Of a stretch of DNA of 64,000 nucleotides, positions 8,630-17,925 are shown in pieces; the first letter of the stretch is position 1, and every line of letters begins with the position of its first letter. The translations under genes were made by a program, and so were the position numbers. Under the pieces are notes generated by a model. That model searched no databases. It was not told where the DNA came from and saw nothing but the letters and a program-made list of their open reading frames with translations. Origin of the DNA: Chryseobacterium sp. G0186. Its GTDB lineage: Bacteria > Bacteroidota > Bacteroidia > Flavobacteriales > Weeksellaceae. The stretch is from positions 4,030,001 through 4,094,000 of the forward strand of contig NZ_CP033918.1 in NCBI RefSeq assembly GCF_003815675.1. Direction: 5' to 3'.

Positions 8630-8794
8630 TTAGCAAGGGAAACTTCCATCCACCCAAGGTGGTGGGCAGCTCATACTTGAGGGTGTCGGACAGCAATGCT
8701 GCCATGCAGGCGGGTAATATGAGCAACATTTAGGAGCAATGCCTCCCTGTACTTCCTTTAAATTTTTTCTTGAAACTTTCTTTACATTTTTCAT
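8630..8794 (-). CDS. Bacteriocin-like GG-leader peptide, Cys/Pro-rich core
   Basis: 54 aa. The N-terminal leader KNVKKVSRKNLKEVQGG ends in a double glycine at residues 17-18, the hallmark of peptides processed by C39-peptidase ABC exporters, and matches the bacteriocin-like signal family common in Chryseobacterium. The core of 36 residues (starting IAPKCCSYYPP) has six cysteines, two of them as CC pairs, and many prolines, which suggests disulfides or modification. Its own terminator lies just downstream. No exporter or maturase is adjacent. The start is fixed by the leader. Confidence 0.8.
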   Translation of the reverse strand: MKNVKKVSRKNLKEVQGGIAPKCCSYYPPAWQHCCPTPSSMSCPPPWVDGSFPC

Positions 8795-8857
8795 GATAAT
8801 ATTTTTTTGGTAGATCTAATGTAGAGAAATTATTTCATTTATGGGTGATAAAATGCT

Positions 8858-9883
8858 TTATTTTGATTTAAAAAATGAAATGGTATTATCCCTGTAATTT
8901 TCAGTTTTATAAGGAATATAGCGTAATTCCGGAGCTTTTGTCCCGCTTTCTAACTTCAGGGTATCATTTTTAATAATTATTGCTTCGTCCCAAAGATCAG
9001 CATCAATGAATTGCTGTAAGGTAAAGCGGCCTCCTTCTATAATCACAGATTGAATTTGTTCCTTATATAAAATATCCATCAAGTCAGTCAGAAAATTCTC
9101 TTTCCTGATTTTAATGAATTGAATATGGTCTTCAGTAGCTTCTTTGATTGTATTTAAAATCAATGTTTTTGCTTCATTGTTGTAAATCTTAAAATGTTCA
9201 GGAACTTTTAAATCAAAATCAATGAGTATTCGGGTTGGATTTACTCCCTCAACGTTTCTTACTGTCAGACTTGGGTTGTCATTTAAAGCAGTTTGCGTTC
9301 CTACCAAAATGGCATGTTCATCTGCTCTTAATTGGTGTACAAACTGGTTTACCAGTGTATTGGAAATAGCAGTAGGTTTAAAATCCTTATCTAAAAATCC
9401 ATCACCGGATTCTGCCCACTTTAAAATAACATAAGGCCTTTTCTTTTCGTGATAAGTGAAGAATCTTTTATTAAGTTCTATGCATTCTTTTTCAAGAATC
9501 CCGGAAATAGCTTCAATTCCAGCATCCTGAATGATTTTTTTTCCTTTTCCATTCACCTTATCATGGGAATCCATAGCGCCAATCACTACTTTTTTAAAGC
9601 CCAGTTCTTTAATCTTTAAAGCGCAGGGCGGTGTTTTCCCATAATGAGCACAAGGCTCCAAAGAAACATAGATGGTTGATTCGGGAATCAGGTCCTTATT
9701 TTCAACAGAATTGATGGCATTGATTTCTGCATGTGGTTCCCCGGCCTTATGGTGATATCCTTCACCAATGATTTTTCCATTGTGCACGATTACACTTCCG
9801 ACTAGGGGATTGGGGTAGGTCTTTCCCAGTGCTTTTCGGGCCAGCTCAATGCATCTTTTAATATATAATTCGTCGTTGTTCAT
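8858..9883 (-). CDS. ribD: Riboflavin biosynthesis deaminase/reductase RibD
   Basis: 341 aa from the chosen ATG at 9883 (MNNDELYIKRCIELARKA). An upstream in-frame start at 9910 would add a hydrophobic stretch not typical of the family. The enzyme carries out two successive steps of riboflavin synthesis, deamination and side-chain reduction of the pyrimidine intermediate. The deaminase zinc site is visible (HAEINAI and PCAHYGKTPPC), as is the Rossmann-like reductase half (HAILVGTQTALNDNPSLTVR). The C-terminal part is a little short but complete. No FMN riboswitch is evident upstream. Confidence 0.93.
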   Translation of the reverse strand: MNNDELYIKRCIELARKALGKTYPNPLVGSVIVHNGKIIGEGYHHKAGEPHAEINAINSVENKDLIPESTIYVSLEPCAHYGKTPPCALKIKELGFKKVVIGAMDSHDKVNGKGKKIIQDAGIEAISGILEKECIELNKRFFTYHEKKRPYVILKWAESGDGFLDKDFKPTAISNTLVNQFVHQLRADEHAILVGTQTALNDNPSLTVRNVEGVNPTRILIDFDLKVPEHFKIYNNEAKTLILNTIKEATEDHIQFIKIRKENFLTDLMDILYKEQIQSVIIEGGRFTLQQFIDADLWDEAIIIKNDTLKLESGTKAPELRYIPYKTENYRDNTISFFKSK

Positions 9884-9946
9884 ATTGGTAAAAAGAAAAA
9901 GCGAAGACAAATTGCTTTGCTCCGCCTTTATTTGTTTTATTAAGAA

Positions 9947-11749
9947 TTAATCTCCTGTAATGATATTGTGAAGATTCTGCTTTAATGTTTCCAGATGAGC
10001 TTTCTTTTCATCAATGGTATTGTAGGTATCTCTTAAAAGAGGATTTTCCCTTGATGGTTTGTTGAAGAAAGAAAGGTTGTTTTCCAATTTTACTATTTCA
10101 GCTTCAAGATCAGAAATTTGGTTTTTGATCTTTCTGGCCTTATCCGTAAGCTGGTTTTCAGATAAACCTTCTTCTTTCAGCTCAAGTTCGTTGATCTTAT
10201 TGATCTTCAATTTCTCTCTTAACGTTTTATTGAACTCAGAGTTAATTGCGATTTTATCTCTTGGAACTTTTCCGATATTATTCCAGGCTGTCTTGATTTG
10301 CTCGATTTTTTCAATGCTTCCTTCTTCGTTGGAAACAGTTTTTAAATCTTCAAGAAGCGCTTTTTTGTTTTTATAGTTCTCTTTCCAGTTATCTGTGGAT
10401 GTATTACTTTTTTCTCTGTAATTATTGAAGAAAGCGTTACAGGCATCACGGAATTCATCCCAGATTTTATTCGTCATGCTTTTTGGAACGTGACCAACCT
10501 TTTTCCAGTCTTCCTGAAGTTTTTTGAATAATGGAACAACAATATCCCATTCCTCATTATTCATGTTGTCCTGGGCGGTCTGGATCAATTTTAGTTTCTC
10601 TTCCAGGTTAGCTTGCTGAGAACCTTTTAAAGACTTATAATAATTGTTTTTTGTTGTGTTAAATCCTCTAAGTGTTGTCTTGAAATCATTCCAGTTTTGA
10701 TTGGATAATTTTCTTGGAACACTTCCGGTTTTTAAAAACTCTGAGCGCAGATCTTCCACTTTTTTGATGGAGTTTTGCCAGTAGTTGTGGTTAGGCGTTT
10801 CGGCAGGCTCAGAAAGTTTTTTGATTTCAGCAATAATCTCGTTCTTTTTGTCAAGGTTAGCTCCTTGCTCTTTTTCGATGGATGCTGAAAGCTCAGATTT
10901 TCTTTCGTGAATTTTATTGGAGATTTCCTTAAACTCTTCCCATGTCTTTTCACGGAACTCCTCAGCAACAGGTTCTGCTTCTTCTTTCCAAAGCTTATGA
11001 AGATATTGCAGTTCATTTAGAGCTTTCTGGATGACAGGTTCATTTTCCAATTCCTGAGCACGGGCAATAATGTGTTGTCTTTTTTCCAGGTTGTGGCTGT
11101 ATTCCTGCTCTAAAAATTCTTTATTCAGATCCAGCATCTGATAAAACTGATTCAGGTGGTGGAAATAGTTATTGTTAAGGATTTTAAACTCAGATTTAGC
11201 AACCTGTCCTGCTTTTGACCATTCTTCCTTAATTTCACGAATGGATTTGAATAGGTTGGTTCCAGCTTCAGAGTTGGTATAAAGATTTTTTAATCTTTCA
11301 ATAATGCTCTGACGGTGTTCAAGATTTTTCTTCTGCTCCTCTTCCTGTCCTTTCTGGAAATGGTCATGCTTTTCTCTGAAAATATTAACCAGGGCAGAAA
11401 ACTTAGCCTGTGAAGGATGCTCGTAGCTGAATGTTTCAGATGCATTTCCGGCATCTACATATTCGTGCTTTTTATCTTCGACTTCATCATGGATGTAATG
11501 ACTTGCTTTTTCTTTTAACTGATTAAATCTTTTGAAGTTTTCACCAGCATTTTGACTGTTGATGAGTTTTTCCATTTCCTTTAAGGCATCAGCCAGGGAG
11601 ATTTCAACCTCTTCATGTTCTTCCAGGTGTTCTGCATCATCTTCATGGTGGGGCGCATCATGAGAAACGGTGTTCTCTGAAGTCTCCTGAGATACGTCAT
11701 TAGGATTTTTCTTTTCTTCGTTTTCAGAAAGATTGTTTTCTGTAGTCAT
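9947..11749 (-). CDS. DUF349-repeat protein, highly charged and helical
   Basis: 600 aa, very rich in Lys and Glu. After an acidic, low-complexity N-terminus (residues 1-60) come about five copies of the DUF349 helical repeat, each with a W-x-x-x-G-x-V-P/A type core: EWSKAGQVAK, EFLKTGSVPRK, DWKKVGHVPKS, AWNNIGKVPRD, and a degenerate copy around LWKEEAEPVAEEF. The C-terminus forms a coiled coil. The function of DUF349 proteins is unknown. It is likely cytoplasmic, since no signal peptide is present. It lies between aroE and ribD on the same strand. Confidence 0.85.
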   Translation of the reverse strand: MTTENNLSENEEKKNPNDVSQETSENTVSHDAPHHEDDAEHLEEHEEVEISLADALKEMEKLINSQNAGENFKRFNQLKEKASHYIHDEVEDKKHEYVDAGNASETFSYEHPSQAKFSALVNIFREKHDHFQKGQEEEQKKNLEHRQSIIERLKNLYTNSEAGTNLFKSIREIKEEWSKAGQVAKSEFKILNNNYFHHLNQFYQMLDLNKEFLEQEYSHNLEKRQHIIARAQELENEPVIQKALNELQYLHKLWKEEAEPVAEEFREKTWEEFKEISNKIHERKSELSASIEKEQGANLDKKNEIIAEIKKLSEPAETPNHNYWQNSIKKVEDLRSEFLKTGSVPRKLSNQNWNDFKTTLRGFNTTKNNYYKSLKGSQQANLEEKLKLIQTAQDNMNNEEWDIVVPLFKKLQEDWKKVGHVPKSMTNKIWDEFRDACNAFFNNYREKSNTSTDNWKENYKNKKALLEDLKTVSNEEGSIEKIEQIKTAWNNIGKVPRDKIAINSEFNKTLREKLKINKINELELKEEGLSENQLTDKARKIKNQISDLEAEIVKLENNLSFFNKPSRENPLLRDTYNTIDEKKAHLETLKQNLHNIITGD

Positions 11750-11823
11750 AGCAAATCTTTTATGTGAGTGGCGTTAATATCCTCTAAATATAGCTGTGAG
11801 GCCAATTAAAGTACTAATTTATG

Positions 11824-12561
11824 TTATTTTTTTTGAAAATTCCAAATTTCCCAAGCTTTTTCTGCTTGCTGTTCAAGCATGTAGTAACCGTTTACTGTCT
11901 TTGCTCCTTTTTCAGCAGCACGGATGATAAATTGAGTATAGTTGGGATTGTATATTAAATCTATAACTAAATGTTCTGATGAAAGCCCGTCAAAAGGGAA
12001 TGGAAGACAATCTTCAACATTGGGAAACGTTCCTACCGGGGTACACTGAACAATAATTTTATGGTCTTGAACGGTTTCCATATCAAGGTTTTCAAAATTT
12101 GTTTCAGAGTTTCTTGTAATGATTTTGGAGGGAATATTGTGTTTATCCAGGATATATTTTACCGCTTTTGCAGCACCCCCGTTACCAAGGATCAAAGCTC
12201 TGTCCTGCGTTGGCTTTTTATGAAGAAAAAGTGTTTTTTCAAAACCAAAAGCATCTGTATTGTATCCTGTTTTTTTACCATCTTGAATTAAAACACAGTT
12301 TACAGCTCCTATTTTTTCAGCCTCATCACTCAATTCATCAAGGTAGTTGATGATCTGTTCTTTATAAGGAATCGTTACATTGAATCCTAAAAGTTCCGGG
12401 GAAGAAAAAAGATTTTCAACTTCATTGATTTCATTCAGATCAAAAATATCGTAGGAAAAGTCCTTAAGCATAAGCTTTTGAAACTTATTTTCGAAGAATT
12501 TTTTAGAAAAGGAATAAGAAATATTGCGTCCTATCAATCCTAATTTTTTATTGGAATCCAT
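11824..12561 (-). CDS. aroE: Shikimate 5-dehydrogenase
   Basis: 245 aa from ATG 12561 (MDSNKKLGLIGRNISYSFS). It reduces 3-dehydroshikimate with NADPH in aromatic amino-acid synthesis. Visible elements are the substrate-binding SYSFSKKFFENKF region, NVTIPYKEQ with its catalytic lysine, the dinucleotide loop GNGGAAKAV, and the DLIYNPNYTQF segment. The length is slightly below the 270-280 aa average, as is common in Bacteroidota. An ATG nine bases further upstream is also possible. Confidence 0.93.
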   Translation of the reverse strand: MDSNKKLGLIGRNISYSFSKKFFENKFQKLMLKDFSYDIFDLNEINEVENLFSSPELLGFNVTIPYKEQIINYLDELSDEAEKIGAVNCVLIQDGKKTGYNTDAFGFEKTLFLHKKPTQDRALILGNGGAAKAVKYILDKHNIPSKIITRNSETNFENLDMETVQDHKIIVQCTPVGTFPNVEDCLPFPFDGLSSEHLVIDLIYNPNYTQFIIRAAEKGAKTVNGYYMLEQQAEKAWEIWNFQKK

Positions 12562-12576
12562 ATAGATCAAAATTAA

Positions 12577-12602
12577 AAAAAAGACCGGATAAATCCGGCC
12601 TT
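12577..12602 (-). terminator. Intrinsic terminator after the endonuclease gene
   Basis: On the minus strand AAGGCCGGA/TCCGGTCTT pairs (one G-U) around a TTTA loop and runs into TTTTTT. It lies 24 bp past the stop of the secreted endonuclease and just before the aroE start. Confidence 0.85.
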
Positions 12603-12625
12603 TAGTTTTAAATATTTTGTAATAA

Positions 12626-14419
12626 TTATTCTACGATGAATTTGGTAGAAGAATGATCTGTTTTTAGGATGTAAGTTCCTTTCACCAACCCTTTAAGATT
12701 AATCTTGTTTGAGTTTTTAAAAGGATTTGCAATGACTTCAATCACTTTCCCTGAAAGATCATAAATCTCAGCCTTTGAAACTTTACTCAGGTTTTCACCT
12801 TTTACAAATAGTTCGTTATTTCTTACCGGGTTAGGGTAGATGGTGAAATCTGATTTACCTTTTGCTGTTTCAGTGGTTCCTAATGATCCATTATAGCAAG
12901 TCCACATTAAGTCATCCAAAGCAGGTCTATCTTCTGTAGATGAATTGGTAAATTTAATTGTAATATTTCCACTTATATTAATATTGTTGATGGTAGTAGT
13001 GGTTGCTGTTGAGCTATAAGGAATAGTTCCTACATTCACATCATTAATAAGAACATTTAAATAACCAGGATTTCCTGTGAATTTTAATTGAGTAGTCAGA
13101 GTAAGATTTTGGATTCCCCCTGAAATTACAGAACTTGTTAAAGTCCCATTTCTAATTGTTATTGCTTTACCATTGATCGTTTGATCAATTCTTGCATCTG
13201 TTGCAGTCCATGTTATATTATTATTGGTCCATACTCTTGTATTGTATGCTGGGGTGGTAGATGTAGGAATGTTACTAAAGTTTTCTGTTCCACAATTTCC
13301 ACCTCCAGAAGGTCCATCAAGTGTAACTCCTGTTGCAGGATTACTTTGTTGAGAACTATTTCCGGATGCATCTCTGGCAATGATATAGAATGAATAGGTT
13401 GTAACCGGAGATAATCCTGAAACAACAGCCGTTGTAGAGGTTCCTGGTACTGACGTTTTCAATGTACCATTTACATAAATATCATAAGTCGTTACGCCAA
13501 CATTGTCTGTTGCTGCTGTCCAGCTTAGAGAGATTGAATTTGATGTAGGATTGCTTGTCGTTAGGTTGGTAGCTGCTGTAGGAGCTTGGTTATCCACAGG
13601 TAAATTACCCCAGATAAGATCTGCATATGCTGAATTATCTATAAATGGGTTTCTGTTTCCCTGGAATGCATACGCTGCATTATTTCTTGCTGTTTCAGCA
13701 GGAGATACGGGGTCCATGGCATTCCAAGCTAGAAGCTGCTGAAGTTCCCATTGCTGAAGACCCGGGAATGCTGATCCTCCAAGCATATCTCCGCTAGAAA
13801 AACCGGCAAGTTGTGTTTCATATCTTGTTACAAAGTAAAAGATCATTCTTGCAACATCTCCCTTGAATGCATCAATAGGTTCAAATACAGTCCCTGAATA
13901 TCCTGGAGAAACTGAACTTCCTAATTTAGAGCCGTTCTGAGAGGTCTGAGAAGGGTTAGGACCTACTTTTCCAAAAGGATAGCTGGATCTTATCCCATTT
14001 ACCTTACCATCTGTAGCACGGATAAAGTGGATGTCAGATTTCATTGGGAATTGTTCGTTGAACAAGCTTTGCGGAACAATGTGCTCTCTGTTGTAGCATT
14101 GCCCTTCAGTACTGTACTGTCCACATTGGTTTGTTCCTACAGTGAAATTGTAAGGATCTGGACCAGTAGGATTTTCAGAGTAAATATCCATAATGGTTCC
14201 GTCATTTTCATAGGTAGTATCACGGTCTGTTGTGAAATAGGCTGTCCACAAACCAGAGTAACCTTTGTCCTGATGTCCTTCCTTGATGATCAATCTTAGG
14301 GCTGATTTAAGAGGGGCTCCTGTTAAACCCGCTGCAGGGTCATAATAACCAGAAGGAACTTGAGCGAATGCGTTAATGAATGCAAAGCTTAATAAAAAAA
14401 AAGATAAAATTCGTTTCAT
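12626..14419 (-). CDS. Secreted endonuclease I with fibronectin III and T9SS sorting domain
   Basis: 597 aa. A Sec signal (MKRILSFFLLSFAFINAFAQ) precedes an endonuclease_1 domain (about residues 40-275) with the NREHIVPQSLFN motif that carries the catalytic His and Asn. A fibronectin type III domain follows (about 281-370, APTAATNLTTSNPTSN), then a beta-rich region. A type IX secretion C-terminal domain comes last (about 525-597), with YPNPVRNNELFVKG and ending in GTYILKTDHSSTKFIVE. It is expected to be exported to the cell surface or medium to degrade DNA or RNA. It carries its own terminator. Confidence 0.93.
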   Translation of the reverse strand: MKRILSFFLLSFAFINAFAQVPSGYYDPAAGLTGAPLKSALRLIIKEGHQDKGYSGLWTAYFTTDRDTTYENDGTIMDIYSENPTGPDPYNFTVGTNQCGQYSTEGQCYNREHIVPQSLFNEQFPMKSDIHFIRATDGKVNGIRSSYPFGKVGPNPSQTSQNGSKLGSSVSPGYSGTVFEPIDAFKGDVARMIFYFVTRYETQLAGFSSGDMLGGSAFPGLQQWELQQLLAWNAMDPVSPAETARNNAAYAFQGNRNPFIDNSAYADLIWGNLPVDNQAPTAATNLTTSNPTSNSISLSWTAATDNVGVTTYDIYVNGTLKTSVPGTSTTAVVSGLSPVTTYSFYIIARDASGNSSQQSNPATGVTLDGPSGGGNCGTENFSNIPTSTTPAYNTRVWTNNNITWTATDARIDQTINGKAITIRNGTLTSSVISGGIQNLTLTTQLKFTGNPGYLNVLINDVNVGTIPYSSTATTTTINNINISGNITIKFTNSSTEDRPALDDLMWTCYNGSLGTTETAKGKSDFTIYPNPVRNNELFVKGENLSKVSKAEIYDLSGKVIEVIANPFKNSNKINLKGLVKGTYILKTDHSSTKFIVE

Positions 14420-14467
14420 TTTTTTAAATTGGGGCGTAAAGGTACAAAAAAATGAAAGCGAAACATG

Positions 14468-15673
14468 TTAATTTTTAGTAATATACTCTTTGCTGATCTT
14501 TGAAAAGAACCAGGATATAGCTACGCCAAATAAAGATGCTGTAAGGGTTACAATAATATAATTTTTACCTACAATTTTTACCGGGAATGGTAAGGCTTCA
14601 TTGGCTCTGAAGAATTCTGTATAAAGCTGGAAGTAGCATAAAGCAGTTCCAAGGATTAATCCTGTAATTATACCTAAAATTACAATCAGAATTCCGGTAT
14701 AGAAGTAGGTCATTCTCAGATGACTTAAAGGAAACCCTAATGAGATAAGGGATTTTGCCTGTTCCTTTTTATCCAGTTGAAGGATAATAATAGCTCCGGC
14801 AAGATTAAAGGTTGTAATAAAAATTACCAGGGCAAAGATCAGATAGATGAACATTTTTTCAGTATTGATCATCTTCCAGAAAGCAGCATTTTCCTCCTCC
14901 TTGGTTTTGATATCAATGTCTTTGCCAAAGGAAGAGAGCAGGCTCTGTTTCACTGCATCTGCATTTTCCGGATTTTTTAATTTAATAACGATTTGGTAGG
15001 CCGATTTCTTTGGTAGGCCTAATAGTTCTTCAGTAAGTTCAATAGGAGAGATGATGTAATTGTCCAATTGATCCTTTCCGGGAAAAATTCCTGTTACAAG
15101 AATATCTCTTTTATTGTAAATATCTTCCTCTTTATTAATGATCCCGGTTCCGGGTTTCGGCATAAAGACTGTCGCATAATGATTGGAAGAATCTACCGGG
15201 ATGGATAACCTGTTATCCAGGCTATTTTCCATCAATACCTCGTTAGAATATTTGAAGCTGGGATATGTTCCGTAGAAAACATCCTTATTGATGGGATTTA
15301 CCTTTGTATAGGCAGAATCTACACCTCTTAAATAGGCGATATCCCCTTTTCCGTTGAAATTGATGTATATTTTTTCCTCAATTACACGGGAATAGTTTCC
15401 GATTTCCTTATTGCTGTTTAAAACCTTATAAACCTTATCCAGGTTTTTAATGGTTTTTCCCGATGCACTTTTTAAGGTCAGATCTGCATGAAGATTGGAA
15501 ATAAGGTCTTTATTTAGATCTTCAAGCCCTGAAAAAACTGAAATAATAACGAACATTGCAACCACAGCAACCGTCATGGCACCGGCAGCCAGCCACGTGA
15601 TAAACGTAACGGCAGTACTGCCTTTTTTAGCCAAAAGGTATCTGGATGCTATGTAAAATGCAATATTCTTCAA
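14468..15673 (-). CDS. LolC/LolE-like ABC transporter permease (FtsX domain)
   Basis: 401 aa. The N-terminal helix (residues 22-48) with FITWLAAGAMTVAVVAMFVIISVFSG is followed by a large periplasmic MacB-type core. Three membrane helices near 275-300, 325-350 and 368-392 form the FtsX fold. It fits the LolCE-type permeases that pass lipoproteins to the outer membrane, although the ATPase partner is not adjacent. The gene starts 3 bp after the rbfA stop, so the two are probably co-transcribed. Confidence 0.88.
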   Translation of the reverse strand: MKNIAFYIASRYLLAKKGSTAVTFITWLAAGAMTVAVVAMFVIISVFSGLEDLNKDLISNLHADLTLKSASGKTIKNLDKVYKVLNSNKEIGNYSRVIEEKIYINFNGKGDIAYLRGVDSAYTKVNPINKDVFYGTYPSFKYSNEVLMENSLDNRLSIPVDSSNHYATVFMPKPGTGIINKEEDIYNKRDILVTGIFPGKDQLDNYIISPIELTEELLGLPKKSAYQIVIKLKNPENADAVKQSLLSSFGKDIDIKTKEEENAAFWKMINTEKMFIYLIFALVIFITTFNLAGAIIILQLDKKEQAKSLISLGFPLSHLRMTYFYTGILIVILGIITGLILGTALCYFQLYTEFFRANEALPFPVKIVGKNYIIVTLTASLFGVAISWFFSKISKEYITKN

Positions 15674-15676
15674 GAT

Positions 15677-16036
15677 CTATAAAACAGGGTTGTCTCCTTC
15701 TCCTCTTAATTCTCTCTCCAGTTTTTCAACATCATCAAGAGCAGTATCCAGATAAAAGTTAAGTTGCGGGATGATACGTACCTGTTTTGCCATTTTCTGG
15801 CCAATGAAGTTTCTGTACTGAGGTTTGTTTTCCTCTATTTCTTTCATCACAGCAGTACGGAATTCTTGTGGGAAAATGCTTAAATAAATTTTAGCAATCC
15901 CTAAATCTGCCGTTACCTTTACATCTGAAACGGATACCAATATACTCTGCTTGCTGTCTGAAGCCTGTTTGCGGAAAAGTTCAGCAAAATCTTCCTGAAT
16001 GATTTGTGCTACTTTTCTTTGTCTGTTACTTTCCAT
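15677..16036 (-). CDS. rbfA: 30S ribosome-binding factor A
   Basis: 119 aa. This is a small KH-fold protein needed for late 30S subunit maturation. The start MESNRQRKVAQIIQEDFAEL and the segment VSDVKVTADLGIAKIYLSIF are characteristic, as is the C-terminal PQLNFYLDTALDDVEKLE. It lies directly upstream of the permease gene. On the minus strand a TAAATTTG -7-like octamer at 16045-16052 lies just upstream of the ATG. Confidence 0.95.
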   Translation of the reverse strand: MESNRQRKVAQIIQEDFAELFRKQASDSKQSILVSVSDVKVTADLGIAKIYLSIFPQEFRTAVMKEIEENKPQYRNFIGQKMAKQVRIIPQLNFYLDTALDDVEKLERELRGEGDNPVL

Positions 16037-16129
16037 AATTTATGCAAATTTAGTACTTTTGTTTGAATTGATACTTTGAAATTAAGCTTGAGTATCAAAT
16101 TTACGATTTAATTATATTTATTAGTATTT

Positions 16130-16528
16130 ATGAAGCTAGAACATATTGGTATTGCTGTAAAATCTTTAGGGATCTCAGATGAGCTTTTCACCAAACTATT
16201 AGGAAAGGAATCCTACAAACAAGAAACTGTGGAAAGAGAGGGGGTGGTAACTTCTTTTTATGAAACAGGAGAAAGTAAAATTGAATTATTGGAAGCCAGT
16301 AATCCTGAAAGTCCGATCTCAAAATTCATCGAAAAAAAGGGCGAGGGGATCCATCATTTGGCATTTGGCGTAGAAAACATCCTGGAAGAAGTAAAAAGAT
16401 TAAAAAAAGAAGGGTTTCAATTTATCTCTGAAGAACCTAAAGAAGGTGCTGATAACAAATTAGTTGTATTCCTGCATCCTAAGTCAACAAACGGCGTGCT
16501 GGTAGAACTTTGCCAAGAAAAGCAATAA
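16130..16528 (+). CDS. mce: Methylmalonyl-CoA epimerase
   Basis: 132 aa. This VOC-fold metalloenzyme epimerises methylmalonyl-CoA. The N-terminal metal ligand is in KLEHIGIAVKSLG, followed by the ESKIELLEASNPESPISKFI motif and GEGIHHLAFGVENI. The C-terminal HPKSTNGVLVELCQ supplies the last ligand. All the residues expected for the family are present. It is divergent from rbfA and is followed by a tRNA gene. Confidence 0.93.
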   Translation: MKLEHIGIAVKSLGISDELFTKLLGKESYKQETVEREGVVTSFYETGESKIELLEASNPESPISKFIEKKGEGIHHLAFGVENILEEVKRLKKEGFQFISEEPKEGADNKLVVFLHPKSTNGVLVELCQEKQ

Positions 16529-16534
16529 AAAATT

Positions 16535-16563
16535 TTGTAGTGAAATAATTTTTACTATTTTTG
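16535..16563 (+). promoter_or_regulatory. Bacteroidota promoter of the CAU tRNA
   Basis: TTG at 16535-16537, an 18-bp spacer, and TATTTTTG at 16556-16563 make a textbook Bacteroidota housekeeping promoter. It ends 27 bp before the tRNA. Confidence 0.85.
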
Positions 16564-16590
16564 CAAACACAAAATTTAACCAAGTTTTGA

Positions 16591-16664
16591 GGTCCTATAG
16601 CTCAGTTGGTTAGAGCACCTGACTCATAATCAGGTGGTCCCTGGTTCGAGCCCAGGTGGGACCA
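16591..16664 (+). tRNA. tRNA with CAU anticodon (Met or Ile2)
   Basis: A full cloverleaf can be drawn. The acceptor GGTCCTA pairs with TGGGACC (one G-U), the D arm is GCTC/GAGC, the anticodon stem CCTGA/TCAGG encloses CTCATAA, and the T arm is CCTGG/CCAGG. The discriminator is A and no CCA is encoded. The CAU anticodon may be elongator Met or lysidine-modified Ile; I cannot separate these by eye. It marks the left border of a small decayed island. Confidence 0.93.
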
Positions 16665-16675
16665 CTCTAAAAATC

Positions 16676-16708
16676 AAGCACTTACAGAAATGTAGGTGCT
16701 TTTGTTTT
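16676..16708 (+). terminator. Terminator downstream of the tRNA
   Basis: An 11-bp stem (AAGCACTTACA/TGTAGGTGCTT, one G-U) closes a GAAA loop and is followed by TTGTTTTG. It starts 11 bp after the tRNA. Confidence 0.8.
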
Positions 16709-16770
16709 GTAATGGGTCAAGGTATAGGTCAAGTTTAAAAGTAAACACAAGTAAACTGAATAACCTTTAT

Positions 16771-17301
16771 TTAACTTCGGAAATAATGTCTGTTACTTTC
16801 AAAATAATCACACATTATATTTCTTGCTGTACTTTCCCAATCAATATAAATATAGTTGGGCAAACTTTCAGGAATACTTTCTTCTAAAATATACTGTGCA
16901 AATGTTTCATCGTCTGAATATTCACCAATATAATAATTTATTACACCATCATAAACACTTTGAAAATCCATTTTTCCAATACAATCTACATAAGCCTCAA
17001 AAATTTCAAGTTCATAGTTAGAATCATTTATTTGCTCTGCTATTTCAAATATTTCATTGGATAAATGACTTTCTGCAATTAATCCTAGCTTTTCAAAAAA
17101 AGAACAGTTTTCATAATCTTGAAACATAAATTCTGGATCGTGTTCGTCTTGGTGAAGTTCTTTCATTGCTTCTAATAGCTTGTCATAGTCTAAATAATCC
17201 GAAAGATTGAGCCATTTTCCGTAAAGGTTTCTGTTGTTGTACTTCTGATATGTTCCTACATAGATACTGCAAGAATCAAGACAATTTTTTAAATTTGTCA
17301 T
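16771..17301 (-). CDS. ArdA-family antirestriction protein
   Basis: 176 aa from ATG 17301 (MTNLKNCLDSCSIYVGTY). The upstream in-frame ATG at 17370 would add residues unlike the family. The core IYVGTYQKYNNRNLYGKWL followed by an acidic ELHQDEHDPEFMFQDYEN and the terminal YIDWESTARNIMCDY match ArdA, a DNA-mimic dimer that blocks type I restriction enzymes. Glu and Asp dominate the composition. It lies next to a tRNA and an IS on the opposite strand, as expected for a leftover of an integrated conjugative element. Confidence 0.85.
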   Translation of the reverse strand: MTNLKNCLDSCSIYVGTYQKYNNRNLYGKWLNLSDYLDYDKLLEAMKELHQDEHDPEFMFQDYENCSFFEKLGLIAESHLSNEIFEIAEQINDSNYELEIFEAYVDCIGKMDFQSVYDGVINYYIGEYSDDETFAQYILEESIPESLPNYIYIDWESTARNIMCDYFESNRHYFRS

Positions 17302-17925
17302 GTTGATAAGTTTTAAGTTGGTTTTAAAATTTATTGACTTGCCTAGCAGTACGCCAATACTTCTAGGCATTTTTTATATATATTGTGAAAATCTATGTAG
17401 AAAAAAGAACCTGAAATAGTTCTTTGCCATACTAATAAAGTCAATATTCATGCCAGCTGACAGAGATTTTAATCTAAAAATTAAAGTTTTTAAAATATTT
17501 TTAAGTACAAACCGCAAAAAACAAAAACTGTCAAAAAAAGATCAATAAGACATATAGTTTAAAGAGTATAGCCAGTAGAAAATGTAAGTGGAAAATAAAA
17601 ACAGATCTACAAAAACCAAATAAAGTAAAACTTACTTTTGAAAAAATGTTGACAGTTTGGGTAGGGGATAGAAAAAAGACCTCGCCTAAGGGTATACCTT
17701 TACATTCAGTGGGGAATATCCCTACACTCAAATATTTTATTGGTGTTAAATTGAGGTAAATTCTACTATAAAGGATTGCTTCATTTTTTTTATGAATTCT
17801 AGGATATATTTTGTTGCCTTTCCTTTGACCCTTGTATTTTTAAATAGCAAAATTTATCTTTTCTAGCTACATTCTTTTGAAGAAAAATTGTATTTTGAAA
17901 TTTAATTATTTTAAATATAAATTAC
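17302..17925. other. Gene-free AT-rich stretch inside the tRNA-linked island
   Basis: No convincing reading frame is found on either strand. A 7-bp inverted repeat (TGCCTAG/CTAGGCA) at about 17340-17370 followed by a T run could end transcription on the plus strand or lie in the ardA leader. A weaker dyad (AGTGGGGAATATCCC-TACACT) sits near 17710. The rest looks like decayed DNA. Confidence 0.4.

Noticed and set aside
8517..8729. A 70-aa minus-strand ORF overlapping the bacteriocin-like gene
   Set aside because: It is in another frame, runs through the terminator and lacks the leader motif. The 54-aa frame is the real gene.
9884..9946. FMN riboswitch upstream of ribD
   Set aside because: The gap is short and has none of the conserved FMN-riboswitch helices.
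17531..17731. A 66-aa minus-strand ORF upstream of ardA
   Set aside because: Phe- and Leu-rich antisense-like sequence without a recognisable start context or family. The stretch is better read as decayed intergenic DNA.
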